NCBI GenBank assembly: GCA_963831155.1
Contig: CAWHOY010000007.1
Location: 62,001-126,000 of the forward strand
Length of the DNA stretch: 64,000 nucleotides
Reading direction: 5' to 3'
DNA from: CAVRXQ01 sp963831155
GTDB taxonomy: Bacteria > Actinomycetota > Acidimicrobiia > Acidimicrobiales > Bog-793
In this document: piece by piece, positions 1 through 8,152 of the stretch
How the letters are laid out: each line of letters begins with the position of its first letter
Numbering within the stretch: the stretch's first letter is position 1
The notes under the pieces: model-generated
The model's database searches: none
Seen by the model: only the letters and a program-made list of their open reading frames with translations
What the model was told of the DNA's origin: nothing
Translations under genes and position numbers: made by a program

Positions 1-226
1 CGCCGCGCGCCACGAGCGCCATGAACGTCGAGGCCGACATCTCGGCGATGTCGAACTCGTCGCCTTGGGCGACTTTTTGGAAGAGCTGGTAGGGCCCGAA
101 CCGGACGCACGCGAGTTCGACGCCCTCGGGCTGTACCGTGCCCTCGGAGAGCGCCCGGGTGCGATCGAGGTAGTCCAGGCTGGCGAAGCTCAACTTGAGC
201 CGCGTCTGTGGGCTCAAGTTGCGCAC
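1..226 (-). CDS. 4,5-dihydroxyphthalate decarboxylase-like / PBP2-fold protein (5' end only)
   Basis: The gene runs off the left edge; 75 codons are visible from a GTG start at 226. The N-terminus (LKLSFASLDYLDRTRALSEG, then an FDIAEMSAS segment) matches the start of proteins annotated as 4,5-dihydroxyphthalate decarboxylase, which adopt a type 2 periplasmic-binding-protein fold. No signal peptide precedes it, so a cytosolic enzyme or ligand-binding role fits better than a transporter component. It is divergent from the AhpD-like gene at 299, with an operator-like site between them. No strong ribosome-binding site is visible. The family call is from sequence resemblance only; the catalytic region lies outside the window. 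Confidence 0.6.
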   Translation of the reverse strand, partial: MRNLSPQTRLKLSFASLDYLDRTRALSEGTVQPEGVELACVRFGPYQLFQKVAQGDEFDIAEMSASTFMALVARG

Positions 227-257
227 TAGCAGGGATCTCGAGCTGTCTGCTGCATAG

Positions 258-272
258 TAGTATACAACATAC
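258..272. promoter_or_regulatory. Cluster operator motif, site 1
   Basis: TAGTATACAACATAC lies in the 72-bp divergent gap between the genes starting at 226 (minus) and 299 (plus). It matches the shared motif TAGTATGCTACATAC at 13 of 15 positions. Likely target of the GntR/FCD regulator encoded at 5177; the assignment is inferred from recurrence. Confidence 0.55.
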
Positions 273-298
273 CAGTTGACGCGATCGAGGAGGATTGC

Positions 299-955
299 AT
301 GAGCACTCAGACGGCGCCGCTGCCGATCACTACCGACGTCGTCTCTGAAGGAGATTCTGAGGCGTTCATCCCCTATCCGGCGATCGGTGAGCACCTCGAG
401 TTCATTCCGATCTCAGCCCGCCCGGAAGTTCACTACTACATCTCGCGCATGGCCTTTCTGCCGAACGCGATCAAGATGTACCTGCACAACCCGTGGTCGG
501 CCGAACATCTCATGCGGTTCAACAACGCCGTCATGCGGAGTGAACAAGGGTCGCTTTCCGAGGAGTTCAAATACCGCCTGGCGATCGTCGCGAGCCGCGA
601 CAACGAGTGCACCTACTGCACTGCCCACCATGCCGCCACCCTCAAGCGACGCTGGCAATACTCCGAGGACGACCTCGACCGCGTCCTCAGCCTCGATCAG
701 CCGGCCGACGAACGCGAAGCGGTCGCCTTCGAGTTCGTCCATCAAGCAAGCCTCGATCCAGCTGGCGTAACCGACGATCTGCGCAAGCGCCTCGCCGAGC
801 ACTACACGCCTTCCGAGGTGATGGAAATCGTGCTCGTGATGGGCTTTTGGAAGATGTACAACACGATGCACACAGCGATGGGCGTTCCCCTCGAGGATCC
901 CGTCTCCCATGAAGCGGGCTGGGTGAAAGTCGGTCCGCACTCTCGTCATTCATAA
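299..955 (+). CDS. AhpD-like / carboxymuconolactone decarboxylase family protein
   Basis: A 218-residue member of the AhpD/CMD fold. It carries the redox motif C104-T-Y-C107 followed by H110 and H111, the hallmark of AhpD-type alkylhydroperoxidases rather than of the true gamma-carboxymuconolactone decarboxylase, which lacks the CxxC. The ATG at 299 is preceded by a good GAGGAGG ribosome-binding site. The rest of the chain is helical and resembles stand-alone family members about 180 to 220 residues long. It starts a plus-strand set with the PPOX and UbiX genes, directly downstream of operator site 1. A role in peroxide or thiol redox protection during aromatic catabolism is plausible but not shown. 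Confidence 0.75.
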   Translation: MSTQTAPLPITTDVVSEGDSEAFIPYPAIGEHLEFIPISARPEVHYYISRMAFLPNAIKMYLHNPWSAEHLMRFNNAVMRSEQGSLSEEFKYRLAIVASRDNECTYCTAHHAATLKRRWQYSEDDLDRVLSLDQPADEREAVAFEFVHQASLDPAGVTDDLRKRLAEHYTPSEVMEIVLVMGFWKMYNTMHTAMGVPLEDPVSHEAGWVKVGPHSRHS

Positions 956-1034
956 ACGCGAGCGGTCGGCCGGCGCCAAGTCGCTGGCCGCCTGAAAGAC
1001 TCGCGAGCTGTGGAGCGGCGAAGTCGGGCGGACG

Positions 1035-1529
1035 ATGCAAACCGATGAAGTCGCGCTCCCGCAAGCGGTTACCGCCCTTCTCGACGGGGCCGATCCTGGT
1101 CGACACGTCGGTTTCACCGCCGAATTGGTGACGGCCGATCCAGACGGCTGGCCCCGCGTGGCACTGCTGAGCGCCGGAGAGATCGTCGCCACCGATTCGC
1201 GGCGCCTGCGGATCGCCCTCTGGCCGGAGTCGCACACGAGCGCGAACGTGACTCGCACTGGCAAGGCGACGATCACCTTCGTCCTCGAGGGCGCTGCCTA
1301 CAGCGTCCGTCTGCAGATGTGCCGCGGCGAGGATCTCGGAGAGCCGGCGCGCCTTGCGTTTTTCGAAGGTCGTGTCGTCGAGGTGCGCCGAGATGTCGCT
1401 CAGTACGCGGTCCTCGAGTCCGGAATTCGCTTCCGACTCGTCGACGAGAATTCCGTCGTCGATCGATGGCAGATGACGACCGCTGCGCTCTCTTCGCATC
1501 CCGGCTGCCAACCCAACGGAGATCGGTAG
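1035..1529 (+). CDS. Pyridoxamine 5'-phosphate oxidase-like FMN/F420-binding split-barrel protein
   Basis: A 164-residue protein with the split beta-barrel pattern of the PNPOx-like superfamily: an N-terminal strand with GFTAELVTADPDGWPRVALL, a mid segment RLRIALWPESHTSANVTRTG, and a strand ending in FVLEG. Members bind FMN, F420 or haem; which one is used here cannot be read from the sequence. The stop codon overlaps the GTG of ubiX by one base (TAGTG), so the two are probably co-translated. This placement suggests a flavin-linked role next to prenyl-FMN synthesis. The ribosome-binding site is weak. Confidence 0.65.
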   Translation: MQTDEVALPQAVTALLDGADPGRHVGFTAELVTADPDGWPRVALLSAGEIVATDSRRLRIALWPESHTSANVTRTGKATITFVLEGAAYSVRLQMCRGEDLGEPARLAFFEGRVVEVRRDVAQYAVLESGIRFRLVDENSVVDRWQMTTAALSSHPGCQPNGDR

Positions 1530-2122
1530 TGCGGCTCATCGTCGGTATGTCGGGTGCCTCCGGCGTCATTTACGGCATTCGGCTGCTCGAGGTGCTGAGG
1601 GATGTCGACGACGTCGAAACCCAACTCGTCCTGAGCCCCGCGGCACGACAGACGATAAAGGTCGAGACCGACTGGGAGCCGAAGAATGTCGAGTCGCTCG
1701 CCGATGTCGTCCACACGTTCGGCGACATCGCCGGTTCACCTTCAAGTGGATCGTTCCCATTTGATGCCATGGCGGTCGTCCCAAGTTCGATGCATACCGT
1801 GGCCGCGATCGCCTACTCCATTAGCGACAACCTTTTGGTCCGTGCTGCCGACGTCGCCCTTAAAGAACGGCGCACACTTCTCGTCGCGCCAAGAGAAACG
1901 CCACTGCATCTCGGGCACCTGCGCGCTTTGACGCAGCTGGTCGAGATGGGTGCACTCGTCGTGCCGCCGATGCCCGCCTTTTACCACCGTCCCGAGACAA
2001 TCGATGACCTGGTGAACCAGACGGTGAATCGGATTTGCGACCTGCTCGGCATCGTTCTCGCAGAGGACCTCTTCGAGCGTTGGCGTGGGTCGAAGGGTCG
2101 GCGTCGCACCTCGACCGATTGA
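1529..2122 (+). CDS. ubiX: UbiX-family flavin prenyltransferase
   Basis: A 197-residue UbiX/PAD1-type protein. It has the N-terminal FMN-binding GMSGASG at residues 6-12, the PSSMHTVAAIAYSISDNLL segment, and the LLVAPRETPLHLGHLRALTQL signature of flavin prenyltransferases. The family joins dimethylallyl phosphate to FMN, making the prenylated FMN that UbiD decarboxylases require. The partner ubiD gene lies at 3739-5115 on the other strand. The GTG start overlaps the preceding stop and has GGAG upstream, within the end of the PPOX gene. Length is normal for the family. It converges on the SDR gene, with only 13 bp between the stops. Confidence 0.88.
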   Translation: MRLIVGMSGASGVIYGIRLLEVLRDVDDVETQLVLSPAARQTIKVETDWEPKNVESLADVVHTFGDIAGSPSSGSFPFDAMAVVPSSMHTVAAIAYSISDNLLVRAADVALKERRTLLVAPRETPLHLGHLRALTQLVEMGALVVPPMPAFYHRPETIDDLVNQTVNRICDLLGIVLAEDLFERWRGSKGRRRTSTD

Positions 2123-2135
2123 GGAGGTTTGCCTT

Positions 2136-2900
2136 TCAGCCAACCATGAATCCGCCACCGTCGACGACGAGCACTTGTCCCGTGATCCAGGCGCTCATCT
2201 CGCTGGCGAGAAAGAGCAGCGGGCCGACGAGGTCTTGCGGCGTGCCGAGTCGTTTGATGGCCATCCGTTCCGTCATCCGGGCAACGACACCCGCATCGAT
2301 ATCCCCTTCGTCTCCGACCGAGACCGGGCCCGGTGCGATGGCGTTGACGCGGATGTGGTCGGGAGCCAACTCTCGCGCCATCGAGCGCGTCATCGGCAAC
2401 AACGCGCCTTTCGCGACGGTGTAGTGGATGCGCCCCGGGGAGTTCTGCCAGATCGCCGGTGAGGATTGATTGATGATCACTCCTCCACCTCTTGCTCGCA
2501 TCAAGGGAATCACCGCGCGGCTGACGATGAGGACGCTTGTCAAGTTGATCGCCAGAACTTTGTCCCATAACTCGAGCGACATCTGCTCGATCGGATCGGG
2601 AGGCGGGAGGGGCAGTCCTTGGAACATCGCCGCGTTGTTGACGAGGATGTCGGCTCCACCGAATTTCTTCTCGACGTTCCTCGCCATGTCGCGGGCGCTC
2701 GCCTCGGAAGTCACGTCGGTCTCCACGAGCATCGCTTCGTGACCCGTTGAGCGGATCTCCTCGAGCGTTACCTCACCCGAATCGCGGGAGTCGGCGACGA
2801 CTACGTTCGCACCCGCTCCCGCGAGGCCGACGGAGTAACCGGCCCCGAATCCTCCCGGGCCGGTCACGATGGCGACCTTGTCCTCGAGCCCGTACGTCAC
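2136..2900 (-). CDS. Short-chain dehydrogenase/reductase (paralogue A)
   Basis: A 254-residue classical SDR. It has the cofactor loop TGPGGFGAG near residue 13, the NNAA motif at residues 88-91, catalytic S147, Y160 and K164 (YTVAK), and the C-terminal ITGQVLVVDGGG. The start is GTG at 2900 because AGGAGGAG sits just upstream; a longer reading from 2942 adds only Arg-rich sequence. It has exactly the same length as the SDR at 12605-13369 and is closely similar along its whole length, including the segment NNAAMFQGLPLPPPDP, so the two are recent paralogues. The substrate is unknown. It is divergent from the cupin at 3039 across operator site 2. Confidence 0.85.
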   Translation of the reverse strand: MTYGLEDKVAIVTGPGGFGAGYSVGLAGAGANVVVADSRDSGEVTLEEIRSTGHEAMLVETDVTSEASARDMARNVEKKFGGADILVNNAAMFQGLPLPPPDPIEQMSLELWDKVLAINLTSVLIVSRAVIPLMRARGGGVIINQSSPAIWQNSPGRIHYTVAKGALLPMTRSMARELAPDHIRVNAIAPGPVSVGDEGDIDAGVVARMTERMAIKRLGTPQDLVGPLLFLASEMSAWITGQVLVVDGGGFMVG

Positions 2901-2983
2901 GATGCTCCTCCTGCGGTGCCTGAAGCCGCGCCGACGCGTCACCGAGGTCGCTCGCCATCAGGGGGCGTTCCGGGGCGAAACTC

Positions 2984-2998
2984 GCATGTAGCATACTA
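2984..2998. promoter_or_regulatory. Cluster operator motif, site 2
   Basis: GCATGTAGCATACTA, the reverse-complement orientation of the shared motif, lies in the divergent gap between the SDR (start 2900) and the cupin (start 3039). It differs from the best copy at 31450 by one base. Confidence 0.6.
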
Positions 2999-3038
2999 GT
3001 CGCATGACAACGCCGACTAGGCCCGACCCGGTGCACCG

Positions 3039-3377
3039 ATGACGAAGCCGACTCTCGAGTTTCATTCGCCGGGCGGCGATTGGGTGGAGACCGGGATCAA
3101 AGGTCAGACCGAGCAGATTCTCGCCGCGGACCCGGACACGAGCGTCCACACTCGTCTCCTCAAATTCGCGCCGGGCACCGACACCTCCCCGGCGGGCACG
3201 ATCACCCACGACTTTTGGGAGGAGATCTTCGTCGTCTCAGGGGAGATCGTCGACACGCGGCTCGGGCTCTCGTTCACGGCAGGTCACTACGCCTGTCGAC
3301 CACCGGGGATGGAGCACGGTCCCTGGAGGTCCGAGACCGGCGCGTTGCTGTTCGAAGTCCGTTACTCAGCTCGCTAG
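3039..3377 (+). CDS. Small single-domain cupin
   Basis: A 112-residue cupin barrel. The first cupin motif region reads TITHDFWEEIFVVSGEI and the second reads RPPGMEHGPW, giving candidate metal ligands H, E and H. It resembles ChrR-type and other one-domain cupins that bind a metal or act as isomerases or sensors; no specific reaction can be assigned. It is distinct from the four CQCPHWGY cupins elsewhere in the window. It is transcribed alone after operator site 2, and its 3' end faces the thioredoxin gene. The ATG at 3039 has no clear ribosome-binding site, and the upstream ATG at 3004 runs into a stop after five codons. Confidence 0.7.
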   Translation: MTKPTLEFHSPGGDWVETGIKGQTEQILAADPDTSVHTRLLKFAPGTDTSPAGTITHDFWEEIFVVSGEIVDTRLGLSFTAGHYACRPPGMEHGPWRSETGALLFEVRYSAR

Positions 3378-3403
3378 CAGCGTTCGGCGGACGGCTGCCG
3401 CTC

Positions 3404-3742
3404 TCACCCGACGAGCGTTGCGAACTCCTGGCGCAACGCTGGCGCGCTTTTGAACCCAGTGACGAGCTTTGCCGGCTGGCCGTCAACGAACAGACAGACC
3501 GCGGGCAGGCTCATCAAGCCGTAGTCGTCGGCGATCGCCTCGTCCTCAAGGCTGACCTTCAAAACGGCGACGTCAGACGCGAGGTCCTCGACGAAGCGCT
3601 CGACGACACGAGCCATCGGTCCGCATTGGACACACCATGGCGCCCAGAACTCAACGAGCACACGCTTCTCGCTACCGATGACGCCATGCAGGCTGTCGCG
3701 ATCCACCTCTCGGATACGGCTCGGTGCCTCGGCTCCCGTCAC
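3404..3742 (-). CDS. Thioredoxin-like protein with CVQC active site
   Basis: A 112-residue thioredoxin fold: strand VLVEFWAPW, active site C37-V-Q-C40, and the cis-proline loop MSLP ending at P80. The canonical active site is CGPC; here the dipeptide is VQ, which usually shifts redox potential. The GTG start at 3742 overlaps the ubiD stop (GTGA) and has GGAGG eight bases upstream, so the protein is translationally coupled to UbiD. A reading extended to 3931 would run inside ubiD and adds no recognisable sequence. It may keep the decarboxylase or a neighbouring thiol enzyme reduced; that is inference from position. Confidence 0.8.
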   Translation of the reverse strand: MTGAEAPSRIREVDRDSLHGVIGSEKRVLVEFWAPWCVQCGPMARVVERFVEDLASDVAVLKVSLEDEAIADDYGLMSLPAVCLFVDGQPAKLVTGFKSAPALRQEFATLVG

Positions 3743-5115
3743 AGGTAATCCTCCAACCTGACCGTCTGCCACTCTGGCGGCCACGCCCGCTCGTAGTCCG
3801 ACCGCTCCTTGCGATACGGGACGGGTTTTGTGGCGTTGATCCCCCAGCGTGACCCGACGGAGGGAAAGCGGGATGCCGCCGACCCCTGACTTGCGTCGAC
3901 CTCCGGACGCGCACGAGGGTCGAAGATCCATCCCCGCGTCCCATCGACGACGATGACGTCGCGCGCCGGGTCAACTCGGGTGGCGAGGGCGTAGACGATG
4001 TCGCGGTAATCAAAGATGTCGATGTCCGGATCGACCGCGACCACCATTTTGTTGTTGACGAACGATCCCATCGCGGTCAACAAGGCGTCCTTCGCCTGGC
4101 CTTCCTGAGTCGGCTCGATCTGCATCGCGAGGAAAAGTGCCGCTCCACCGTTCACGTAGGCGATCTCTCGGATGGCGACGCCCATCGCCCGGATCCGTTC
4201 GAAGAGAATCGCTTCCTGCCACAAGCGCGGCAACTGCTGATGATCGGTGAACGGTGTCATCAAATGGTTGCGGTAGATGGGGTCGCGACGCATGGTGATC
4301 GCCGTCACCTCGAAGACCGGCTGTTGATTGGCGTACGGCGTGAAGAGCATTGTCGGCCCGGGCGATGGGCCATCTTGCGCGGTGCGCACCGGATCGATCC
4401 ATCCCTCGATGACGATGCTCGAGTCAGCCGGGACGGGTATCCCATTGGTTTCAGACTCGACGAGCTCGCCAGGCTGGCCGGTAAGCGCCTCGAACAGCTC
4501 GAGCTCCCACCATCCTTCGTGGATGTAGTTGTACGCGGCGGCGAGCTCCCATGCCGGATGAACTCCGATGGCGATCGACTGCGCCATCTTCGTGCCGTCG
4601 GCTCGATGCGCGCCGAGGATGCGAATGGCCGTCGAGGTGACAAAGGATGTCACCATTTCGTTTCGCGCGAGCACGCCCGAGCGCGGGTACATCGAGTTGA
4701 AGCTTCCCGTTTGCGGATCGCGATGGACGGCGAACGCCGTGGTGTATGGGTACGGGTCCTTGTCGGTGTGCGTGACGATCGGCAAGGCCGAAAGGTCGAC
4801 ATCGTCGCCGAGCAGCTTGATCTCCTTGCACGGAGCGTCGCTGACGGTCTTCAAGGGCTTCGGTCCGCGCGACAGCGCGGCGTTCATCGTGCGCAAGACC
4901 TCGTTCGGCGCGCATCCGAGCACCCGCGCTTGTGCGGCACGGTCGATGAACAGTCCGTCGACGAGCGGCATCTGGAAGCCGTCGATGTTCGAAAACAGCA
5001 CTGGCTGACCGACACGCGCTGTTAGGGCGCCGACGGCGTCGAGTGGCACCGGTTTCGCGATTTCGACGAATTGCTCCCGATTCGCCTCGACGAATTTTTG
5101 GAGGTCAAGGATCAC
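3739..5115 (-). CDS. UbiD-family decarboxylase with altered active-site loop
   Basis: A 458-residue UbiD-type protein, the family of prenyl-FMN-dependent reversible decarboxylases. Recognisable blocks are AFAVHRDPQTGSFNS, SIAIGVHPAWELAAAY, VESETNGIPVPADSSIVIEG and PVFEVTAITMRRDPIYRNHL. The start is GTG at 5115, with GGGAGGA upstream; an upstream extension would run across the GntR start and operator site 3. The Arg after the NSMYP turn fits the conserved active-site Arg. The usual EGPFG(E/D) loop instead reads AQDGPSPG, so the first Glu is Asp and the second acidic residue, the usual catalytic proton donor, appears to be missing. It is coupled to the thioredoxin gene downstream. Substrate unknown. 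Confidence 0.82.
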   Translation of the reverse strand: MILDLQKFVEANREQFVEIAKPVPLDAVGALTARVGQPVLFSNIDGFQMPLVDGLFIDRAAQARVLGCAPNEVLRTMNAALSRGPKPLKTVSDAPCKEIKLLGDDVDLSALPIVTHTDKDPYPYTTAFAVHRDPQTGSFNSMYPRSGVLARNEMVTSFVTSTAIRILGAHRADGTKMAQSIAIGVHPAWELAAAYNYIHEGWWELELFEALTGQPGELVESETNGIPVPADSSIVIEGWIDPVRTAQDGPSPGPTMLFTPYANQQPVFEVTAITMRRDPIYRNHLMTPFTDHQQLPRLWQEAILFERIRAMGVAIREIAYVNGGAALFLAMQIEPTQEGQAKDALLTAMGSFVNNKMVVAVDPDIDIFDYRDIVYALATRVDPARDVIVVDGTRGWIFDPRARPEVDASQGSAASRFPSVGSRWGINATKPVPYRKERSDYERAWPPEWQTVRLEDYL

Positions 5116-5138
5116 GACGCCGTCCTCCCGGATAATTC

Positions 5139-5153
5139 GTATGTAGCATGGTA
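5139..5153. promoter_or_regulatory. Cluster operator motif, site 3 (in front of gntR)
   Basis: GTATGTAGCATGGTA lies in the 61-bp divergent gap between ubiD (start 5115) and the GntR gene (start 5177). It keeps the GTATGTAGCAT core. This position would allow autoregulation of the regulator and control of ubiD at once. Confidence 0.6.
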
Positions 5154-5176
5154 CGTACACCGTATAGTGACGCGGT

Positions 5177-5989
5177 ATGTCGATCGAGCGCTCCGAAACG
5201 ATGCAGCCAACGATCGCCTCGCTGCCCCGAGCCGAGACCCTGGCGCGCCAGGCGTACGCGGCGATCCGGTCGTCGATTTGGTCTGGCGTGATCGCCGCCA
5301 ACTCGTTTTATTCCGAGGTGCAGCTCGCGGGAGCGCTGAAGATCTCGCGAACGCCGGTGCGTGAGGCGCTTATCCAGCTCGCCCGCGAGGGCCTTGTCGA
5401 GATCGTTCCTCAGCGAGGGTTCCGCCTCCGGTCGATCTCCGAAAAGGAGCGCCGTGAGGCGTTTGAGCTGCGCGATCTCGTCGAGCAGTACGTCGTCGGA
5501 CGGCTGGCGATGGAGATCACCGACGAAGGTGTCGCCTCGCTGCGCGCGATTCTCGATCGTCAGGCGAAGACGCTTGACAAGCCGGAGTTCATCGACATCG
5601 ATGAGGAGTTTCACCTGGCGATGCCAGAGGCGCTCAATCTCGAACGCACGCGGCAGATCCTGCTCACGCTGCGCGGCATTATTTGGCTGTCGGGACTCGA
5701 CGCGCTTGCAACGCCGGCTCGCAGCGCCGAAGTACTTGAAGAGCACCGTGCGGTCGTCGACGCGATCGCGATACATGACCCGAAGAAGGCAGAAGAGGCG
5801 ATCCACCATCACATCTCTGCGACACAGCGCGCGACGAGTGAACGAATCCGCGAGATGCGCGACGCGCATCTAGGGGCGACCGACGACAGCGAGGCACCGC
5901 TCGATCGCAGCCGCCACCGTGAGGAGGTACCCGTCATCTCGCGCGAGGATCTGCAATCCCACGGGAAGTTCGCCGCCCGGGACCGGTAG
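5177..5989 (+). CDS. GntR-family transcriptional regulator, FCD (FadR/VanR-type) subfamily
   Basis: A 270-residue regulator. A winged helix-turn-helix covers residues about 25-85 (SEVQLAGALKISRTPVREALIQL is the recognition region). An all-helical FCD ligand domain covers about 95-225, with the metal-ligand pattern DEEFH, EEHRAVV and HHH. Such proteins usually repress catabolic genes until a small carboxylate binds. The 3' end overlaps the convergent amidase gene by 120 bp; the last 40 or so residues, past the conserved FCD end, are probably only the antisense of amidase coding sequence. It is the best candidate to bind the eight shared motifs, one of which is 24 bp upstream of its own start. 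Confidence 0.88.
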   Translation: MSIERSETMQPTIASLPRAETLARQAYAAIRSSIWSGVIAANSFYSEVQLAGALKISRTPVREALIQLAREGLVEIVPQRGFRLRSISEKERREAFELRDLVEQYVVGRLAMEITDEGVASLRAILDRQAKTLDKPEFIDIDEEFHLAMPEALNLERTRQILLTLRGIIWLSGLDALATPARSAEVLEEHRAVVDAIAIHDPKKAEEAIHHHISATQRATSERIREMRDAHLGATDDSEAPLDRSRHREEVPVISREDLQSHGKFAARDR

Positions 5990-7102
5990 CGATAACGCTG
6001 GCACGCCTGTGACGTTCGCGAGCCGCGTGTAACGGACAAGAAGCGAAGAGAGCGCGGTGTCTCCTGATGCCTCTTCGAGCAGCGGCGCCACGATCGGCAC
6101 CGTCGGACAGACGATGGCGTCGACGTCTTCGAGACGACGGAATAGGTCTGCGCGCAGCTGCGCGATCGTGGCGGAAGCGGCGACGTAGGCGGAGGGGCTG
6201 ATCGCGGAGCCGAAAACGAGCCGTTCGCGGACATCGGCGCCGAACTCGCGGGGACGCGCGAACAGTCGAGCCGAGTGCGTTTTCGCGGCCTCGACGAAAA
6301 GGACTGCCGTGCTCGCCGCGTCGATGAGATCTGGGTCGGGGAGGTCGACGCTCGTAACTTCGAAATCGCTAAGGCTGCCGAGGGAAGCTTCGATCGCAGA
6401 TGCCACTTCGTCACTCGAGCTCTCAAGGCCTACGTGATCGAGCGCGATGACGCGCCGAAGTGTGTGATCGACAAGAGGGGCGCGGCGAAGCACGGCGAAC
6501 GCTGAGGCGACGGTCGCAACGTCTGCACCCATCACGCCGACGTGATCGAGGCTCTTGGCAAGCGGCTGGACTCCGCGCAAGCTGAGACTTCCAAACTGTG
6601 GTTTGAATCCCACCACCCCACAGAACGCGGCCGGAATGCGGATTGAACCGCCCGTGTCGGTTCCGAGCGCGAAAACCGCCGATCCCTCGGCGACCGCGGC
6701 TGCGGAACCGGAACTCGAGCCACCGCAAATTCGCTTTGGGTCGTGCGGATTGGCGGGCGTTCCCTCATAGACGTTGATCCCGGTGGTTCCAAAGGCGATC
6801 TCGTGCAGAGCTGTCTTGCCGACAATCGAGGCGCCGGCACCGCGCAGAGTCGCCACGACCGGCGCGTCGTGTGGCGCTGGTACTGCCCCATGGAAAGCAG
6901 CAGAGCCGGCACGCGTCGGACAGCCGGCCACGTCAATCAAGTCCTTGATCGCCACCGGAATGCTGGCGAATGGTCCATTGTCCATGAACTCGGGGTGAAG
7001 AATCTGCGTGTAGGCACCACCCTCAGCGACCGAGCGTCTCATTTCGAGCGCCCGCGAGTGCGTCCCTTTCGGATCGCGCCGCGCATCGGCGAGCGAGATC
7101 AA
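5870..7102 (-). CDS. Amidase signature family hydrolase (short form)
   Basis: A 410-residue amidase signature enzyme. The Ser-cisSer-Lys triad is visible as K53 (AIKDLID), a cis-Ser in GGSSSGS at 127-133, and nucleophile S153 in GTDTGGSIRIPA. The end PVGLQILARDDGYLL is typical of the family. Such enzymes hydrolyse carboxamides or carbamoyl compounds to acid and ammonia. The TTG start at 7102 overlaps the stop of the DUF2848 gene (TTGA), which implies coupling; no independent ribosome-binding site is visible, and an ATG at 7042 is an alternative. The 3' end overlaps the convergent gntR by 120 bp. Substrate unknown. Confidence 0.85.
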   Translation of the reverse strand: MISLADARRDPKGTHSRALEMRRSVAEGGAYTQILHPEFMDNGPFASIPVAIKDLIDVAGCPTRAGSAAFHGAVPAPHDAPVVATLRGAGASIVGKTALHEIAFGTTGINVYEGTPANPHDPKRICGGSSSGSAAAVAEGSAVFALGTDTGGSIRIPAAFCGVVGFKPQFGSLSLRGVQPLAKSLDHVGVMGADVATVASAFAVLRRAPLVDHTLRRVIALDHVGLESSSDEVASAIEASLGSLSDFEVTSVDLPDPDLIDAASTAVLFVEAAKTHSARLFARPREFGADVRERLVFGSAISPSAYVAASATIAQLRADLFRRLEDVDAIVCPTVPIVAPLLEEASGDTALSSLLVRYTRLANVTGVPALSLPVPGGELPVGLQILARDDGYLLTVAAAIERCLAVVGRP

Positions 7103-7947
7103 TCGAGCAAGCGCTGTTCGAGCGCCTCGAGACGTGCACCGAGGGCAGCGGCACGATCTTCGCTCAACTCGACCCCGAACGCGCGTGCCGCCGCATCGAC
7201 CCTTTCGGTGCCAGTCGACTCGCTCAGTTCGTTCCTTGCATCGGACGGAGCGAGGTACGAACGCACGTCGATCCGGTAACTGAGCTCGAGCGCCGCTCCA
7301 GTCTGGCGGTCGGAGAGTTCGGCGCGGAACTCAGATCCTCCGCGCAGGCCACCAATCGCGGGCAGCGTCCCGCAGAGCACGACGAACGAACGCGGTCTCG
7401 CCCTCCATGGGATCGCGCCGAGAATGTCGACAGGCGACAACAGTGCTTCGGTTGAACCGTCTTGATAGAGGTCGTTTGTCTCGGTGCCGATCCAGCTGCG
7501 GAGCCACAAGCTGTCCCAGTGGTCGGCGACGTCGGACAGCGTCCACGCGTGCTGCGCGAGCACTTTGTGACAAACGCCCTTCGACAGCGCGACATCGATC
7601 CGCTCAGCGGCACGATCTGTGTGGTCTGAGGCGATGGTGACATAGACCTCGTCGCCCGCGACGAGCAGTGCGACCTCCGCCTCGCCGGACGTCTCTTCGG
7701 CAGTCGTGATGAGTTGCTGGCTTTGGGTGAGCAGCGCAGGCGGAAGCGGATAGAAACACGGCACCGATTCAGGCGGCTCGATGCCATGCTCGGCAAGTTC
7801 GCGAACGTGGGAGAGGACGGCCTCGTGATCACGTCCGGTGTATCCCGCGACAATGAGAATCTCCGGCTCGAGCGCGACGTTGCCGCCCGTCGGTTCGAGC
7901 TCGAAGCGCAAGAACCGATCGGCCAGATTCTGCGTGGGCTGTTTCAC
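7099..7947 (-). CDS. DUF2848 family protein
   Basis: A 282-residue protein that I recognise as DUF2848 from its GYTGRD motif, the VPCFYPLPPALLTQ segment, EETSGEAEVALLVAGDEVYVTIASDHTDR and ADHWDSLWLRSWIG. The family has a fold related to fumarylacetoacetate hydrolase and no settled function; it often sits beside amidases, as here. The gene starts with GTG at 7947 with only a weak GAAAG upstream, and overlaps the amidase start by 4 nt. The two form a minus-strand pair, divergent from the HCHL-like operon across operator site 4. A role in hydrolysis or C-C cleavage of an acyl product is possible but unsupported. Confidence 0.75.
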   Translation of the reverse strand: MKQPTQNLADRFLRFELEPTGGNVALEPEILIVAGYTGRDHEAVLSHVRELAEHGIEPPESVPCFYPLPPALLTQSQQLITTAEETSGEAEVALLVAGDEVYVTIASDHTDRAAERIDVALSKGVCHKVLAQHAWTLSDVADHWDSLWLRSWIGTETNDLYQDGSTEALLSPVDILGAIPWRARPRSFVVLCGTLPAIGGLRGGSEFRAELSDRQTGAALELSYRIDVRSYLAPSDARNELSESTGTERVDAAARAFGVELSEDRAAALGARLEALEQRLLD

Positions 7948-8069
7948 CTTTCAGCGCCGACCCGCCGCAGGGCGTGTTGACTCCGCCGCTGCCTTCCCGT
8001 CGCCCTCAACGGCGCCCTTTTCCGAGCGCATCTCGGTTCCCAGTTCCATTTCGATCCTCACCCGGCCGG

Positions 8070-8089
8070 TAGTATACTACATGCTACAT
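8070..8089. promoter_or_regulatory. Cluster operator motif, site 4 (extended, overlapping half-sites)
   Basis: TAGTATACTACATGCTACAT lies between the DUF2848 gene (start 7947) and the lyase (start 8206). It contains the palindrome TAGTATACTA followed by a second ATGCTACAT half-site, so two dimers might overlap. The match to the shared motif is at 8070-8084. Confidence 0.6.
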
Positions 8090-8152
8090 CTGTTTCGAGA
8101 AATGGATGCTCCCTCATCACCGGACCGATAGACCCCAGACATAAGGCGCGAC

